From Thermodesulfatator atlanticus (GTDB lineage: Bacteria > Desulfobacterota > Thermodesulfobacteria > Thermodesulfobacteriales > Thermodesulfatatoraceae): a stretch of 7,101 bases of DNA. Within the stretch, counting starts at the first letter, position 1; every line of letters begins with the position of its first letter. Position numbers and translations under genes: made by a program. The stretch lies in assembly GCA_011321895.1 (NCBI GenBank), contig DROK01000126.1:1-7101 (forward strand), given 5' to 3'. This document shows, in pieces, positions 6,374 through 7,101 of this stretch. The notes beneath the pieces were generated by a model. The model saw only the letters and a program-made list of their open reading frames with translations, was not told where the DNA came from and ran no database searches.

Positions 6374-7101
6374 AGGTCAAGGTCCCCAGCCTGGACGTGA
6401 AACGTTTTGAAGCCTTATGGGAAAGGGCCCTTACCGAACTTCCGGGGCTCACCAAGGAATGGACCAACTACAACCTGGCTGACCCGGGAGTGGTGGCGGT
6501 CGAAGGCCTCCTTTTCCTCCTGGACGTCTTTTACTGGCGTCTTGACTTTTTCGGGGAAGAAGAAGCAGAGGCCTACCGGGCCCTCCTCAAAGCCCCTCCA
6601 GGGGAGCCCCTGCATCTCTGGTGGCAGAGGCACCTTTCGGCCTGGGCTGGAGTCACGGCCCAGGATCTGGCCCAGATTATCAAAGAGAAAGGAAATTTTG
6701 ACCGGGTATACGTGTATCCGGACCTCAAGACACGCCAGGTTCGCGTCACGGTGATCGCACGCTCTCCGGTAACGCCGGATGAGCTTACCCGGATCCAGGA
6801 AGAGATCGAAGCCGAAGGCCTACGCCCCTTAACCCTGGAGGTCGTCCTCAAGCCCCCGCAAGAAACCCTCTTTTCCCTCAACGTAAGACTCTATCCCCTC
6901 CCGGGTTACCAGGTGGAAGCGCTCCAAAAGGCCCTGAAAGAGAATCTTTCCGCCTACCTCTCCCCCCTGGAGGGCCTTGAGGGCCAGGGCTACCCCCCGG
7001 GAAGGCCCCTTTATCTTTCAGAGATTTACGCCTGTCTCGAAAAGACGGCCGGAGTAGACGGCGTCGCAGGGGTTTCGGTGGCGGTCCATGCCCCGGGAAA
7101 G
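6370..7101 (+). CDS. Second, compact gp6/baseplate J-like wedge protein (Afp11/Afp12-like), 3' end outside window
   Basis: The frame is open from the ATG at 6370 to the last base, giving 244 residues without a stop. Residues 24-60 carry the gp6-like N-terminal signature: LPGLTKEWTNYNLADPGVVA, then VEGLLFLLDVFYWRLD (family form WTDYN..DPGITLLELFAWL....YRLD). From about residue 92 it moves directly into a baseplate-J C-terminal module: AGVTAQDLAQII, FDRVYVYPD, a strand-helix unit at about 150-200, then GQGYPPGRPLYLSEIYACL at 205-223 and GVDGVAGVSVAV. That module matches the C-terminus of the preceding protein (RATTASDLENLL; GEGFPFGRLPYLSDFYRLL), so the two are paralogues and probably form the wedge heterodimer. 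By comparison with that neighbour only some tens of residues are missing. The protein would then be near 280-300 residues, far shorter than usual Afp11/Afp12-type proteins. Confidence 0.88.
   Translation, partial: MKVKVPSLDVKRFEALWERALTELPGLTKEWTNYNLADPGVVAVEGLLFLLDVFYWRLDFFGEEEAEAYRALLKAPPGEPLHLWWQRHLSAWAGVTAQDLAQIIKEKGNFDRVYVYPDLKTRQVRVTVIARSPVTPDELTRIQEEIEAEGLRPLTLEVVLKPPQETLFSLNVRLYPLPGYQVEALQKALKENLSAYLSPLEGLEGQGYPPGRPLYLSEIYACLEKTAGVDGVAGVSVAVHAPGK

Noticed and set aside
6407..6754. Plus-strand open frame of 115 codons inside the last gene
   Set aside because: It lies in a different frame from the ATG at 6370, whose product carries clear gp6/J motifs and runs to the window end. The alternative frame gives no recognisable protein.

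Overview
The window is one uninterrupted plus-strand operon from a contractile injection system (CIS; phage-tail-like, related to Afp/PVC-type extracellular CIS and to myophage tails). It covers the baseplate, hub and spike module. The order is: unrecognised protein (C-terminal part) – gp19-like tube protein – LysM-bearing CIS tube/baseplate protein – gp27/late-control-D-like hub – gpV/gp5-like spike – PAAR tip – gp25-like wedge protein – large baseplate-J/gp6-like protein – a second, shorter gp6/J-like protein cut by the window end.

The genes are packed almost without gaps: overlaps of 17, 1, 8, 4, 4 and 4 nt and gaps of 11 and 1 nt. Nearly every start has a purine-rich Shine-Dalgarno sequence, so translational coupling from one polycistronic mRNA is likely. 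No stretch longer than about 12 bases is non-coding. I saw no promoter, terminator, tRNA, CRISPR array, insertion sequence or long repeat. The minus-strand reading frames are shadows of the coding strand.

Functionally, the tube protein and the LysM protein form the bottom rings of the inner tube. The D-like hub and V-like spike make the central needle base and spike, and PAAR caps the tip. gp25 and the two gp6/J-like proteins form the wedges that surround the hub, anchor the sheath and trigger contraction. Sheath, main tube, ATPase, tape measure, tail fibres and effectors are not in the window and would be expected in the flanks. Nothing here separates a secreted eCIS or tailocin from a T6SS-subtype-iv-like device or a prophage tail, although the LysM protein and the paired gp6-like genes favour the CIS lineage.

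The DNA is GC-rich (estimated by eye near 60%), with strong AGG/GGAG-type ribosome sites and compact proteins rich in Lys, Glu and Arg. This suggests a Gram-negative, possibly thermophilic bacterium (for example a Thermodesulfobacteria- or Desulfobacterota-like lineage). That assignment is a low-confidence inference.

The points most worth a second look are the hub and spike encoded as two separate genes rather than one VgrG/Afp8-type fusion, the compact second J-like protein, a hairpin that would bury the ribosome site of the spike gene, and the unidentified protein at the left edge.
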